From positions 62,001-126,000 of the forward strand of contig JAPLKS010000020.1 of assembly GCA_026387915.1 (NCBI GenBank): 64,000 nt of DNA, written 5' to 3'. This DNA is from Gemmatimonadota bacterium (lineage in GTDB: Bacteria > Gemmatimonadota > Gemmatimonadetes > Gemmatimonadales > Gemmatimonadaceae). Position 1 is the stretch's first letter. Each line of letters begins with the position of its first letter. The translations under genes and the position numbers were made by a program. Below the pieces are notes generated by a model. It made no database searches and had not been told where the DNA came from. It saw nothing but the letters and a program-made list of their open reading frames with translations. Positions 25,759 to 33,610 of this stretch are shown here, piece after piece.

Positions 25759-27777
25759 GTGCTGCCGATCGCCAACTGGATCGGCGGCGGCGCTGTGGAT
25801 CCTGCGTATGCGCGACGATGGTCAGAGTGGGGATATGGCACCGGCATTTGTGTTGGCGTTGCCATTATTGCGGCGATCCTGGCACGGCGTGACCCCGTAC
25901 GCCGCTGGTTCTCGCGTCGCGCAGACGATGCCGCGGGCGCACCATCAGCGATCGCTGCGCACCCAGACGAATCGGTGTTCACGCTCGCCACCGCTTCGCT
26001 GATGGCGTTCGCACTCTATGCGGGAGTGGCCCACTGGGTCTTTTCCGCCGCGCCTCTCTTGATTGACGAACTCGTGCAGTTGTTTCAGGCGCGCATTTTT
26101 GAGTCTGGACAGCTCGCACTCCCCGTCGCCGCGCACCGTGAGTTCTTCTCGGTGCTGCATGTGGTGGACATGGGCGATCGCGTGTATTCGCAGTTTCCCC
26201 CTGGGTGGCCATCCATGCTCGCTCTCGCCGATGGCGCAGGCGTGTCGTGGATGGCCGGGCCTCTGTGTGGCGCGCTCTCCGTGGCGCTCTTTGCGCGCCT
26301 GGTGCGCCTCATTCAGCCGTATTCGTCGCGCGCCTTCGTCCTTGGTGCGAGCGCACTTTTTGCCGCCGCACCGTTCGGCGTTTTTCAATTTTCCTCGCAC
26401 ATGAATCACGGGCCGGCCCTGATGTGGCTCCTGGTTGCGCTCGTCGCGGTAGGCGAGTTGCTGCGCGCGCGCGGCCCCGTGTGGGGGCTCGTGATTGGTT
26501 TGGCCTTGGGAGCGGCTGCCACGATACGACCGCTGGATGCCTTTGCTTTTGCGTTACCGATTGGCGGCTGGCTGCTCTGGCGTGCGCTCTATGTACGGTC
26601 GCATGTAGATACAGCGAGTGTCGCGCGCGCGCGCCGCGCCTTCTGGCTTTCCGGAGTCGGTGTGAGCATCCCCATGCTCGCGATGTTTTATGTCAACATA
26701 CAAACCACCGGATCGCCACTTGTGTTTGGATATGAGGTGCTCTGGGGAAAAGCACACGGTCTTGGCTTTCACGCCGCTCCATGGGGCGCGTTGCACACGC
26801 CGGCGAGAGGGTTGGAGTTGTTGTCGCTCTACGTCACGCGCCTCCAGACGTATCTGTTCGAAACACCGTTTCCCGCAGTAGCACCGGCCATCATCGCGTT
26901 GGCCTTGGCCGCGCCACTGGGCGCCCTCGACCGTTTTCTGCTCATCTCGTCTGCCCTGCTCGGCGCGCTCTACTTTGCGTATTGGCATGACGGATTCTTT
27001 CTCGGCCCCCGTTTTGTGTTTGCGTGGCTGCCGGTGCTGGTGCTTTGGACGGTGCGGCTTCCCGGTGTCATTCGCGCGCGCTGGCCGGTCACGCGGAGCA
27101 TCGAGGCTCGGGCTGCACTCACCGCATTCTTTGCGGCGGGGATTGTGATGACTGTCGGGTTTTCACTGCCCGTGCGGATCACGCAATACCGAAGCGGGCT
27201 AACGTCGATGCGCACAGACTACGCGCGGTCGGCGGCGGCGGCGGGCGCTGGCGGCGCTCTTGTTTTTGTGCGGGAAAGTTGGGGGGCGCAGTTGATTGCG
27301 CGTTTGTGGGCGGTTGGCGTTTCACGAAGCGCCACCGCGGCACTCTACGCCGGGGTGGACGCCTGCCTGCTCGAGCGCGGGTTGCAGCGCGTAGAGACGG
27401 CGGAACTCCGGGGCGTGGACGCCGAGCGTTCGCTGACCCCACTCCTTGTGGATTCATCGCGTGTCCGGTCGAGCCCTTGGAGTCCGGACAGCACGGAAAA
27501 ATTCTTGCGCGGCGCTCGCTACGACGCAGTGTGTGTCGCTCGCATCAACCAGGACCGTGAGGGGTATGTCCACTTAGCCCCCTTGCTGCTCGAGCGGACG
27601 AGCCGGAACCTCTATGCGCGCGACTTGCACAGCCGAGATTCTTTGTTGCTCCAGGAGCACCCCGATCGACCCGTGTTCTTGTTACGTCGTCTTGGGACGA
27701 ACGCGGACGCGCCCCTGCAGTGGGCGCCACTCCGCCGCGACTCGTTGTTCGCGGCATGGCGGCGCAGCGAGCCGTAG
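25759..27777 (+). CDS. Polytopic membrane protein resembling GT-C glycosyltransferases
   Basis: The product is about 672 aa with roughly ten or more hydrophobic helices in residues 1-460 and a soluble C-terminal part. After helix 2, LLIDELVQLFQARIF places an acidic DE pair in the first extracytoplasmic loop, as in GT-C (PMT/ArnT-type) enzymes that use polyprenyl-phosphate sugars. No family name is certain. The GTG start at 25759 cuts into a hydrophobic stretch: the same frame is open back to 25717 and reads RLIAVVLALLGVLPIANW, so translation may start upstream at a rare codon. It follows mnmG by 26 nt and is probably co-transcribed. Confidence 0.7.
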   Translation: MLPIANWIGGGAVDPAYARRWSEWGYGTGICVGVAIIAAILARRDPVRRWFSRRADDAAGAPSAIAAHPDESVFTLATASLMAFALYAGVAHWVFSAAPLLIDELVQLFQARIFESGQLALPVAAHREFFSVLHVVDMGDRVYSQFPPGWPSMLALADGAGVSWMAGPLCGALSVALFARLVRLIQPYSSRAFVLGASALFAAAPFGVFQFSSHMNHGPALMWLLVALVAVGELLRARGPVWGLVIGLALGAAATIRPLDAFAFALPIGGWLLWRALYVRSHVDTASVARARRAFWLSGVGVSIPMLAMFYVNIQTTGSPLVFGYEVLWGKAHGLGFHAAPWGALHTPARGLELLSLYVTRLQTYLFETPFPAVAPAIIALALAAPLGALDRFLLISSALLGALYFAYWHDGFFLGPRFVFAWLPVLVLWTVRLPGVIRARWPVTRSIEARAALTAFFAAGIVMTVGFSLPVRITQYRSGLTSMRTDYARSAAAAGAGGALVFVRESWGAQLIARLWAVGVSRSATAALYAGVDACLLERGLQRVETAELRGVDAERSLTPLLVDSSRVRSSPWSPDSTEKFLRGARYDAVCVARINQDREGYVHLAPLLLERTSRNLYARDLHSRDSLLLQEHPDRPVFLLRRLGTNADAPLQWAPLRRDSLFAAWRRSEP

Positions 27778-27805
27778 CCCACGGAGTCGTCAACACCGTA
27801 GCGCG

Positions 27806-27865
27806 CCGGGTCGCCAGCCGGATCGCCAGCCGGATCGCCAGCCGGATCGCCAGCCGAGTCGCCAG
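27806..27865. repeat. Five tandem 12-bp GC-rich units downstream of the GT-C-like gene
   Basis: Five consecutive 12-bp units of consensus CCGGRTCGCCAG stand 28 nt after the stop codon of the preceding gene; units 2-4 are identical, and units 1 and 5 each differ by one base or so. No reading frame here looks like a gene. The remaining spacer (27866-28027) turns AT-rich and carries the inverted repeat listed separately. Confidence 0.9.
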
Positions 27866-27921
27866 CGCCGTATCCCGCACCGCGACCGTGCCCGCGCATC
27901 CGCGCGCCCAATTAAGTTCCA

Positions 27922-27998
27922 GATTGATACTATTAAAATCTCCAGCCTTTACACTGGACCGAACGACTATTGTATATATCGCCAATATTTAGTATCAA
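27922..27998. promoter_or_regulatory. Separated inverted repeat in AT-rich promoter region of the SIMPL gene
   Basis: TTGATACTA (27922-27930) and its exact complement TAGTATCAA (27990-27998) flank a 59-nt AT-rich core that includes TTTACA and TATATA-like promoter hexamers, 30 nt before the start of the SIMPL gene. An operator pair for a looping or dimeric regulator is possible. The octamer TGATACTA recurs in the 25-bp palindrome at 49015-49039. Confidence 0.35.
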
Positions 27999-28027
27999 AT
28001 AGTTACTTATAATCCCCAGGAGAGGCC

Positions 28028-28768
28028 ATGACCCGTCTTCGCGTATTCCATGCAACGCTGCTCGCCTCTGGCGCATGTCTGCTTCCCTCCATTGGCCGGG
28101 CCCAGGGCGGCAGTCCTTCGCCTCAACCTCCACAGCTGTCGGTCACCGCGTCCGCTGAGGTTGAGGTGAAGCCGGACCAGGCAACATTGACCCTCACCAT
28201 CGAGGGCCGTGGCAGCACCGCCGCCAAGGCCGGTGCAGAGACTGCGCAAAAGGCACGCGCTGTGATCGACACCGTAAGGGCCCTTGGGGTGTCCGGTGAG
28301 CTTATAAAAACCCTTCGCCTCGACATCTCACCTGAATACAGCTACCCGGGGGAGGGTAAGCCTCCTCGGCTCACCGGATACGTGGCGCGGAACTCGATTC
28401 AAGTGGAAGTCCGCACTATCGACCAAACGGGAGCGCTGATTGACGCGGCACTGGCCAAAGAAGCCTCTGGCCTTGGGGGGCTACTGTTTAGCAGCTCAAA
28501 GGCGAGCGAAGCAAGGCTTCAAGCACTCGCGCGCGCTGTAGCCAAGGCACGAGAGGAAGCGGCAACCATGGCCGTAGCTGCAGGGGGAGCTCTCGGGGGA
28601 CTCCTCGAAATGAACGCGAGTCCGGCTCCCGAAGCTTTTGAGCAGGCCTCCGCTGACTACCGTGTAGCGAGGATGGTCGCTTCCCCGCCTCCCGAAACGC
28701 CGGTTTCTCGCGGTCTTCTAAAGTTTTCCGCATTCGTGAGCGGAAAATGGGTGTTTATCCCCAGGTAG
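28028..28768 (+). CDS. SIMPL domain (DUF541) periplasmic protein
   Basis: This 246-aa protein has a cleavable signal peptide (MTRLRVFHATLLASGACLLPSIGRAQ). A SIMPL/DUF541 domain begins at LSVTASAEVEVKPDQATLTLTIEGRG, continues with the TGYVARNSIQVEVR strand and a helix ALARAVAKAREEAATMA, and closes with a strand ending in KFSAFVSGKWVFIPR. SIMPL proteins are periplasmic or outer-membrane associated; relatives bind signalling partners or affect oxidative stress, but no single function is established. AGGAGAG precedes the ATG by about 6 nt. parS lies in its 3' flank. Confidence 0.9.
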   Translation: MTRLRVFHATLLASGACLLPSIGRAQGGSPSPQPPQLSVTASAEVEVKPDQATLTLTIEGRGSTAAKAGAETAQKARAVIDTVRALGVSGELIKTLRLDISPEYSYPGEGKPPRLTGYVARNSIQVEVRTIDQTGALIDAALAKEASGLGGLLFSSSKASEARLQALARAVAKAREEAATMAVAAGGALGGLLEMNASPAPEAFEQASADYRVARMVASPPPETPVSRGLLKFSAFVSGKWVFIPR

Positions 28769-28777
28769 GGTGTGGAT

Positions 28778-28793
28778 TGTTCCACGTGGAACA
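28778..28793. promoter_or_regulatory. parS centromere site
   Basis: TGTTCCACGTGGAACA is a perfect 16-bp palindrome (18 bp with the flanking T/A) that matches the conserved chromosomal parS consensus, with CC/GG in place of TC/GA beside the CACGTG core. It lies 79 nt upstream of parA and about 23 kb from dnaA, exactly where ParB nucleation is expected. I saw no second full copy in the window. Confidence 0.93.
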
Positions 28794-28813
28794 ACCGTGC
28801 TTGCCACGGGTTG

Positions 28814-28847
28814 GGGGGACCGGTAACTTCTTCGGTCCCCCTCTCTG
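28814..28847 (+). terminator. Intrinsic terminator after the SIMPL gene
   Basis: A 9-bp GC-rich stem (GGGGGACCG at 28814-28822 with CGGTCCCCC at 28833-28841, 10-nt loop) is followed by CTCTCTGTTT, a weak pyrimidine tail. It lies between parS and the parA start, so it likely separates SIMPL transcription from parAB. Confidence 0.65.
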
Positions 28848-28871
28848 TTTCCCAAAACAACGGCACCGGCT

Positions 28872-29651
28872 GTGGCTCGAGTCATTGCAATCGCAAATCA
28901 AAAGGGTGGAGTTGGTAAGACAACCACCGCAGTAAACCTGGCTGCTAGTCTCGCCGCCGCCGAACAGAGGGTGCTCCTTGTAGACGGGGATCCTCAAGGC
29001 AACGCGTCGAGCGGCATTGGCCTCGACAGAGACTCCTACCTTGGCACCGTCTACGACGTGTTGCTAGAGCCAACGACTATTGAGTCGGTCATCAAGCGAG
29101 AGGTGCAGTTCAAGCACCTCGATGTGTTGCCCGCTACTCCGGATCTCGCTGGAGCGGAAGTCGAACTCGTCTCGAAGACCGATCGTGAACTTTCGATGCG
29201 GCACGCGCTCGAAATCGTCCGAGGGAACTACGATTTCATTCTTATCGATTGCCCTCCGTCGCTTGGATTGATCACCGTCAATATGCTGGCGGCAGCGGAT
29301 GCACTCCTGATTCCCCTGCAGTGCGAGTACTACGCGCTCGAAGGGCTTTCACAGTTGCTCAACACCGTGCGCCTCGTGCAGCAGGGCGTGAACCCAACGC
29401 TGGCAATCGATGGTGTGCTCCTCACGATGTATGACGCGCGCCTCAACCTCTCGCGCCAGGTCGCAGCAGACGCACGCGAGTACTTCGGCGAAAAGGTGTT
29501 CCGAAGCGTGGTTCCCAGAAATGTCCGATTGGCAGAGGCCCCTAGTTTTGGAAAGCCAATCATTCTTTACGATGTCGCGTCTGTGGGAGCTCAGGCGTAC
29601 CTGGGTGTGGCCAATGAGGTGATTGAACGATCGACATCAAAGAGGCCGTAA
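28872..29651 (+). CDS. parA: Chromosome partitioning ATPase ParA (Soj)
   Basis: ParA is the deviant-Walker ATPase whose DNA-bound dimers pull ParB-parS complexes apart. The 259-aa protein starts at GTG with [23 protein letters not shown], which contains the signature-lysine Walker A. Walker A' ([13 protein letters not shown]) and Walker B ([11 protein letters not shown]) follow. It lacks the N-terminal HTH of plasmid ParA types, as expected for chromosomal Soj. It is followed by parB after 97 nt, and parS lies just upstream, so the partition module is complete. Confidence 0.96.
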   Translation: MARVIAIANQKGGVGKTTTAVNLAASLAAAEQRVLLVDGDPQGNASSGIGLDRDSYLGTVYDVLLEPTTIESVIKREVQFKHLDVLPATPDLAGAEVELVSKTDRELSMRHALEIVRGNYDFILIDCPPSLGLITVNMLAAADALLIPLQCEYYALEGLSQLLNTVRLVQQGVNPTLAIDGVLLTMYDARLNLSRQVAADAREYFGEKVFRSVVPRNVRLAEAPSFGKPIILYDVASVGAQAYLGVANEVIERSTSKRP

Positions 29652-29748
29652 CTCTTTTAACCACAAATAGTTACGGTGCAATACTGGGACCTGTCGGTCG
29701 TTCAATCTTGATTCTTTTAGCCGTTCAATAATTTTCGCCGGTAATATT

Positions 29749-30687
29749 ATGTCAACTGATAAAACGCGGCGGCTTGGCCGCGGCCTCGAAGCGCTCCTCT
29801 CTCCGCGCCCTCCACAAGCTGAGCCTGTTCAGCCGGCGCGGCCCTCTGGTGAAGAGACGCCTAAGCTCGGGCTACGCCAGATTCCGCTCTCGCAGATTCG
29901 CCCAAATCCGTTGCAGCCGCGCAAAGAGTTCAATGCCACCGAGCTCGCGGATCTTGAGGCGAGCATTCGAGCGAACGGCTTATTGCAACCGGTCACGGTG
30001 CGCACCGCTGCGAATGGCTACGAGTTGATTGCCGGCGAGCGGAGATTCCGTGCCGTGCAGCGAGTCGGATGGACGGAGATTCCCGCGATTGTTCGCGGTG
30101 AAGCGGATGTGGATGACAAGGCCGCGCTCACACTCGCGCTTGTCGAAAATCTACAGCGCGCCGATCTCAATCCAATTGAAGAAGCGGAAGGATATCAGCA
30201 GCTCATTGCGCAGTTCTCGCTGACACAGCAAGAAGTGGCAGAGGTCGTTGGCAAGGATCGCTCAACGGTCGCGAACGTCCTGCGCTTGCTGGCATTACCG
30301 GCGGCAGTACGACGGATGGTCCGCGAAGGACAGTTGACGCTCGGACATGCGCGCGCACTCCTCGCGCTCGGCGACGATCATCGAATGCTCGAACTTGCCA
30401 AGATCGTGATCGCAGAAGGCTTGAGTGTGCGTGATGTCGAGCGTCGCATTCGTGAGTCCGGTACGGCGCGCACTCGTGCCGGAGCCGCCCCGAGCGCCAC
30501 TCCCGAAACCAAGCGCCCAGCAGAGGTCGTCCGTATTGAAGATGAACTTCGGCGCCACCTCCAGACGGATGTGAAAATTCACCTGTCTGCACAGGACAAG
30601 GGCGAGGTACGCATTGCGTTCTATTCCACCGACGACCTTGAGCGTGTGCTGGACATCCTCCTGGGCGCGTCGAGAGAACGCCTGTGA
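29749..30687 (+). CDS. parB: Chromosome partitioning protein ParB
   Basis: ParB is a CTP-dependent clamp that loads at parS. The 312-aa protein begins with the ParA-interacting RRLGRGLEALLS segment. The ParB/Srx CTPase core carries LQPVTVR, the GERRFRA motif and LVENLQRADLNPIEEA, followed by a helix-turn-helix (LTQQEVAEVVGKDRSTVANVLRLL) that reads parS. The C-terminal dimerisation part ends at LDILLGASRERL. The stop overlaps the start of the next gene as GTGA, coupling ParB with a coiled-coil membrane protein and bactofilin. Confidence 0.96.
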   Translation: MSTDKTRRLGRGLEALLSPRPPQAEPVQPARPSGEETPKLGLRQIPLSQIRPNPLQPRKEFNATELADLEASIRANGLLQPVTVRTAANGYELIAGERRFRAVQRVGWTEIPAIVRGEADVDDKAALTLALVENLQRADLNPIEEAEGYQQLIAQFSLTQQEVAEVVGKDRSTVANVLRLLALPAAVRRMVREGQLTLGHARALLALGDDHRMLELAKIVIAEGLSVRDVERRIRESGTARTRAGAAPSATPETKRPAEVVRIEDELRRHLQTDVKIHLSAQDKGEVRIAFYSTDDLERVLDILLGASRERL

Positions 30688-31298
30688 GTGATCGCGGGAG
30701 CGAGTCCACGTCACACCGCCACGGGAACATCTTCTCTCGTCACTCGGGAGCGATGTTGATTCACGTGCAGCGGGAAAACGGACTTGCCCATCGCACGATG
30801 TCGCTGCGTCCCTGGCAGGTACAGTTGCTCCGGGTCGCGCTGTCGCGGTGGTTCGTGGCGATCCTTGCCATTGCCGTTTGCAGTTGGGGGTACTTCGCTG
30901 TTCAGGCCGCGCGCGTGGCGCTCGTGTCCCGCCGCTTGGTGGTGCTGGAAGCGGACGCGCTTCGCCTCGATACGCTACAGCGCGCGCTGACCCAGTTACA
31001 GCAGCGCTACGATCAGGTGCAGAAAATGATGAGCGCCCAGAACGGCGCACGAGGCGCGGGCGCCGGATCACCGACGCCCACACCGCCGACCGCCACTGCA
31101 CTATCAACGGTAACGCGCGACAGTACAAAGCGAGTTGCCGGAAACAAGAGCAAGCCTGACACCACGGCCGCGCTCGCGGTGCTCAAGCGAACAAAAAGTG
31201 CCGCGGACACTCAGTTGCCTCCTCGCCGAAAAACACAGAACGATTCCGCGTCCGCCGAACGAAAAACAAAAACCGATAGTAGCGCCAGAAAACCGTAG
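30684..31298 (+). CDS. Single-TM coiled-coil protein of the parAB operon
   Basis: The 204-aa protein has a basic cytoplasmic N-terminus and one transmembrane helix (about 52-74, WFVAILAIAVCSWGYFAV). A short coiled coil with leucine heptads follows (RRLVVLEADALRLDTLQRALTQLQQRYDQVQKMM). The tail is Ser/Thr/Lys-rich and low in complexity. In related operons a LysM/M23 peptidase with a similar TM-coiled-coil N-terminus sits here; this protein has no peptidase domain, so it may be a truncated or scaffold version. The GTG start overlaps parB by 4 nt. It could tether the partition machinery or bactofilin to the membrane; that is inference. Confidence 0.72.
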   Translation: MSDRGSESTSHRHGNIFSRHSGAMLIHVQRENGLAHRTMSLRPWQVQLLRVALSRWFVAILAIAVCSWGYFAVQAARVALVSRRLVVLEADALRLDTLQRALTQLQQRYDQVQKMMSAQNGARGAGAGSPTPTPPTATALSTVTRDSTKRVAGNKSKPDTTAALAVLKRTKSAADTQLPPRRKTQNDSASAERKTKTDSSARKP

Positions 31299-31326
31299 CG
31301 CCTACGCTTTCAAAGGGGATGTCGTG

Positions 31327-31737
31327 ATGTTCGGAAAAGATGCTGCCGCACGACCGGAGTCCCGTGGTGCCGGCACCGAAGGCACACTTTCTATTCTGTC
31401 AGCCAGCGTTCGAATTGTCGGCAACCTTGAGACAACCGGAACGCTGAAGATCGATGGCAGGGTTGAAGGCTCTGTATCTGGAGCGCGGCAACTTATGCTG
31501 GGCCGAGGTGGTTCAATCCAGGGTGATGTCTCGGCAGAAGAGGTGGTGATTGGTGGAACGGTGGATGGTGGTGTACGGGCAGCCACGAGAATCGAACTGC
31601 AGGCCAGCGCGGTCGTGAACGGCGACATCGAAACGAAATCGATCGTGGTACTCGAGGGCGCGCGAATCAACGGAACCGTACGCATGACGGGTGTAGCGGC
31701 GCGAATCAGCACTCAGGTCGCGAAAGCAAACCAGTAG
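31327..31737 (+). CDS. Bactofilin
   Basis: This 136-aa cytoskeletal protein polymerises into filaments without nucleotide. After a short disordered N-terminus (to about residue 20) comes the right-handed beta-helix with regular turns: SASVRIVGNLETTGTLKIDGRVEGSV, then LGRGGSIQGDVSAEEVVIGGTVDGGV, then VVNGDIETKSIVVLEGARINGTV. I chose ATG at 31327 (MFGKDAAARP...); the reading frame upstream overlaps the preceding gene. In Caulobacter and Myxococcus, bactofilins organise stalk enzymes or ParABS complexes. Its place 640 nt after parB agrees with a chromosome-positioning role. Confidence 0.93.
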   Translation: MFGKDAAARPESRGAGTEGTLSILSASVRIVGNLETTGTLKIDGRVEGSVSGARQLMLGRGGSIQGDVSAEEVVIGGTVDGGVRAATRIELQASAVVNGDIETKSIVVLEGARINGTVRMTGVAARISTQVAKANQ

Positions 31738-31856
31738 TGCCGAGCGTTCTCCGGGTGGCAGATATCCACAAACGTTCCTAAATAGCCTTCTGAAAACCGT
31801 ATTTCAAACACTTGTTTCCGTCACCGGCGTAAAGACTTGTCAATACGAAGGATACA

Positions 31857-32834
31857 ATGCTGAAATGTAGGAGTTTTGCTTCAGGTGTTCTGGCGCTCTT
31901 GGTTTTTGGTGGATGTGCCGGAACGGAGCGTAACGCCGCTTTTCGCGTGGCTCTCCTGACCCCCGGGCCCATTACCGATCAATCTTGGAACGGTGGGGCG
32001 TACGCGGGACTGATGCGGATCAAGGACAGTCTTGGCGCACAGGTCAGCCATATCCAGACCAAGACCCCTGCTGAGTTTGACGAAAATTTCCGGCAGTACG
32101 GCGCGGGCGGCTATTCCTTGGTATTCGGACACGGTTTTGAATTTCAAGAAGCCGCGGCACGCGTCAGTCCTGAATATCCGAATACCGTTTACGTGACGAC
32201 CGGCGGCACGATCACGGGGAAAAACCTGGCCTCCATGTCGTTCTCGTTTGACGAGCCATCGTTTCTCGCCGGCATGATCGCCGCATCGGTCAGTAAGAGC
32301 GGCATCATTGGGTGCCTCGGCGGCACGGAGCTCCCGCCGGTAAAGGCCAGTTTTCTTGCGTTCACGGCGGGCGTACACGCCGTGAAGCCAAACGCCTCAG
32401 TCATTTCGGCGTTTATCGGAAATTGGGATGACGCCGCAGCCGGCAAGGAACAGGCGCTCGCACAGATCGGCAGGGGAGTGGACGTCATCTTTCAGAACGC
32501 CGATGCCGCAGGGCTCGGTGTGTTTCAGGCGGCCCGAGAGTCCAAGGGCGTGTATGTCGTTGGGTCTAACTCCAATCAAAACGAAGTGGCGCCCAGCGTG
32601 ACACTCGGCAGTGTGGTCATCGACCTCCCGCATGCCTTCATCACGGTCGCCCGCGAAGTGAAAGCGAAAACATTCCAGCCGCGGGTCATTCAACTCGACA
32701 CGCGAAGCGAAGTGGTGCGCTGGGTACCCAACCCTGCGACGGCGTCGCTGCTTTCGGCCAAGGCCGTCTCAATGATTGATTCCGTGCGCGCGATTATGCT
32801 CGCGGGCCATTTTGCTCTTCCGGTGAGCCGATGA
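31857..32834 (+). CDS. BMP-family substrate-binding lipoprotein of an ABC transporter
   Basis: This 325-aa protein has a lipoprotein signal (leader ending LLVFGGC, Cys20) and the BMP/PnrA-type periplasmic-binding fold: RVALLTPGPITDQSWNGGAYAGL near the N-terminus, PNTVYVTTGG, FDEPSFLAGMIAAS and GVDVIFQNADAAGLGVFQAA. Such proteins bind purine nucleosides for import. It starts the operon bmp-nif3-ATPase-permease-permease, in which each gene overlaps the next by 4 nt. The nucleoside substrate is inferred from the family. Confidence 0.9.
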   Translation: MLKCRSFASGVLALLVFGGCAGTERNAAFRVALLTPGPITDQSWNGGAYAGLMRIKDSLGAQVSHIQTKTPAEFDENFRQYGAGGYSLVFGHGFEFQEAAARVSPEYPNTVYVTTGGTITGKNLASMSFSFDEPSFLAGMIAASVSKSGIIGCLGGTELPPVKASFLAFTAGVHAVKPNASVISAFIGNWDDAAAGKEQALAQIGRGVDVIFQNADAAGLGVFQAARESKGVYVVGSNSNQNEVAPSVTLGSVVIDLPHAFITVAREVKAKTFQPRVIQLDTRSEVVRWVPNPATASLLSAKAVSMIDSVRAIMLAGHFALPVSR

Positions 32835-33610
32835 CACCGATCGCCCTGCGCACCATCACCGATCACCTCGACACACTCCTCGGCACGCACGACACGCCCG
32901 ACTATGCGCCGGCGCTGAATGGTGTACAGGTCGAGCATCGTGGTCCGGTCTCGCGCATTGCAGCCGCCGTCGACTGTTCAGAGCGAACCATTCGCGCGGC
33001 CGCTGCGGCGGGCGCGAATTTGTTGCTGGTGCATCACGGTCTTTTCTGGGGCGGGCTACGACCCATCACCGGGCCGATGCACACACGCCTGCGACTGCTT
33101 TTCGATCACGATATTGCGTTGTACGCCTCGCACTTACCGCTCGACGCGCACGAAACGTTTGGGAACTCCCGGTTGCTCGCCCAGGCCATTGGCCTTGAGC
33201 CGACCGCGCCGTTTGCGCGCTATCAAACGATTCATTGTGGTGTGAGCGGCGACTGTGCGCTTGCTACGACGGCGTTGCTTGATCGCGTTCGGCAGTTCTC
33301 CGCGCTGCACGGTGGCGATGCCATTGCAAGCCTCTTTGCAGCTGGCCGCCAAACTGCCCGCTGGGCGATCTGCTCCGGTGCAGGAGCGAATGCCGACACG
33401 ATGGCAGAAGCGGCGGCGCGGGGTATCGACACGTTGATCACTGGGGAAGGTCCGCATTGGAGCGCGGTGGACGCCGAGGAACGGGGGCTCGCGATTATCT
33501 ACGCCGGTCACTACGCCACGGAAACGCTTGGGGTGCAGGCGCTCGCCGCGCATGCGTCGGCGCAATTCGGCCTTCCGTGGAGCTTCCTGCCAGCGCCCAC
33601 CGGCCTGTGA
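32831..33610 (+). CDS. Nif3-like dinuclear metal centre protein (DUF34/GTP cyclohydrolase I type 2 family)
   Basis: The 259-aa product carries the metal-ligand motifs of the Nif3/YbgI family: VQVEHRG near residue 30, AAGANLLLVHHGLFWGG, YASHLPLDAHE, and the late GEGPHWSAVDAEERG and YAGHYATET with the last ligands. The family is nearly universal but its role is unresolved, with proposals around GTP cyclohydrolase activity and metal insertion. It sits unusually inside a nucleoside ABC transporter operon, overlapping the binding-protein gene as ATGA and the ATPase gene as GTGA. This could reflect joint handling of nucleosides, or only shared expression. Confidence 0.92.
   Translation: MTPIALRTITDHLDTLLGTHDTPDYAPALNGVQVEHRGPVSRIAAAVDCSERTIRAAAAAGANLLLVHHGLFWGGLRPITGPMHTRLRLLFDHDIALYASHLPLDAHETFGNSRLLAQAIGLEPTAPFARYQTIHCGVSGDCALATTALLDRVRQFSALHGGDAIASLFAAGRQTARWAICSGAGANADTMAEAAARGIDTLITGEGPHWSAVDAEERGLAIIYAGHYATETLGVQALAAHASAQFGLPWSFLPAPTGL

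Noticed and set aside
27806-27865. Short ORFs on both strands through the 12-bp repeats
   Set aside because: Open frames arise only because the repeat lacks stop codons; the peptides are low-complexity and have no start signals.
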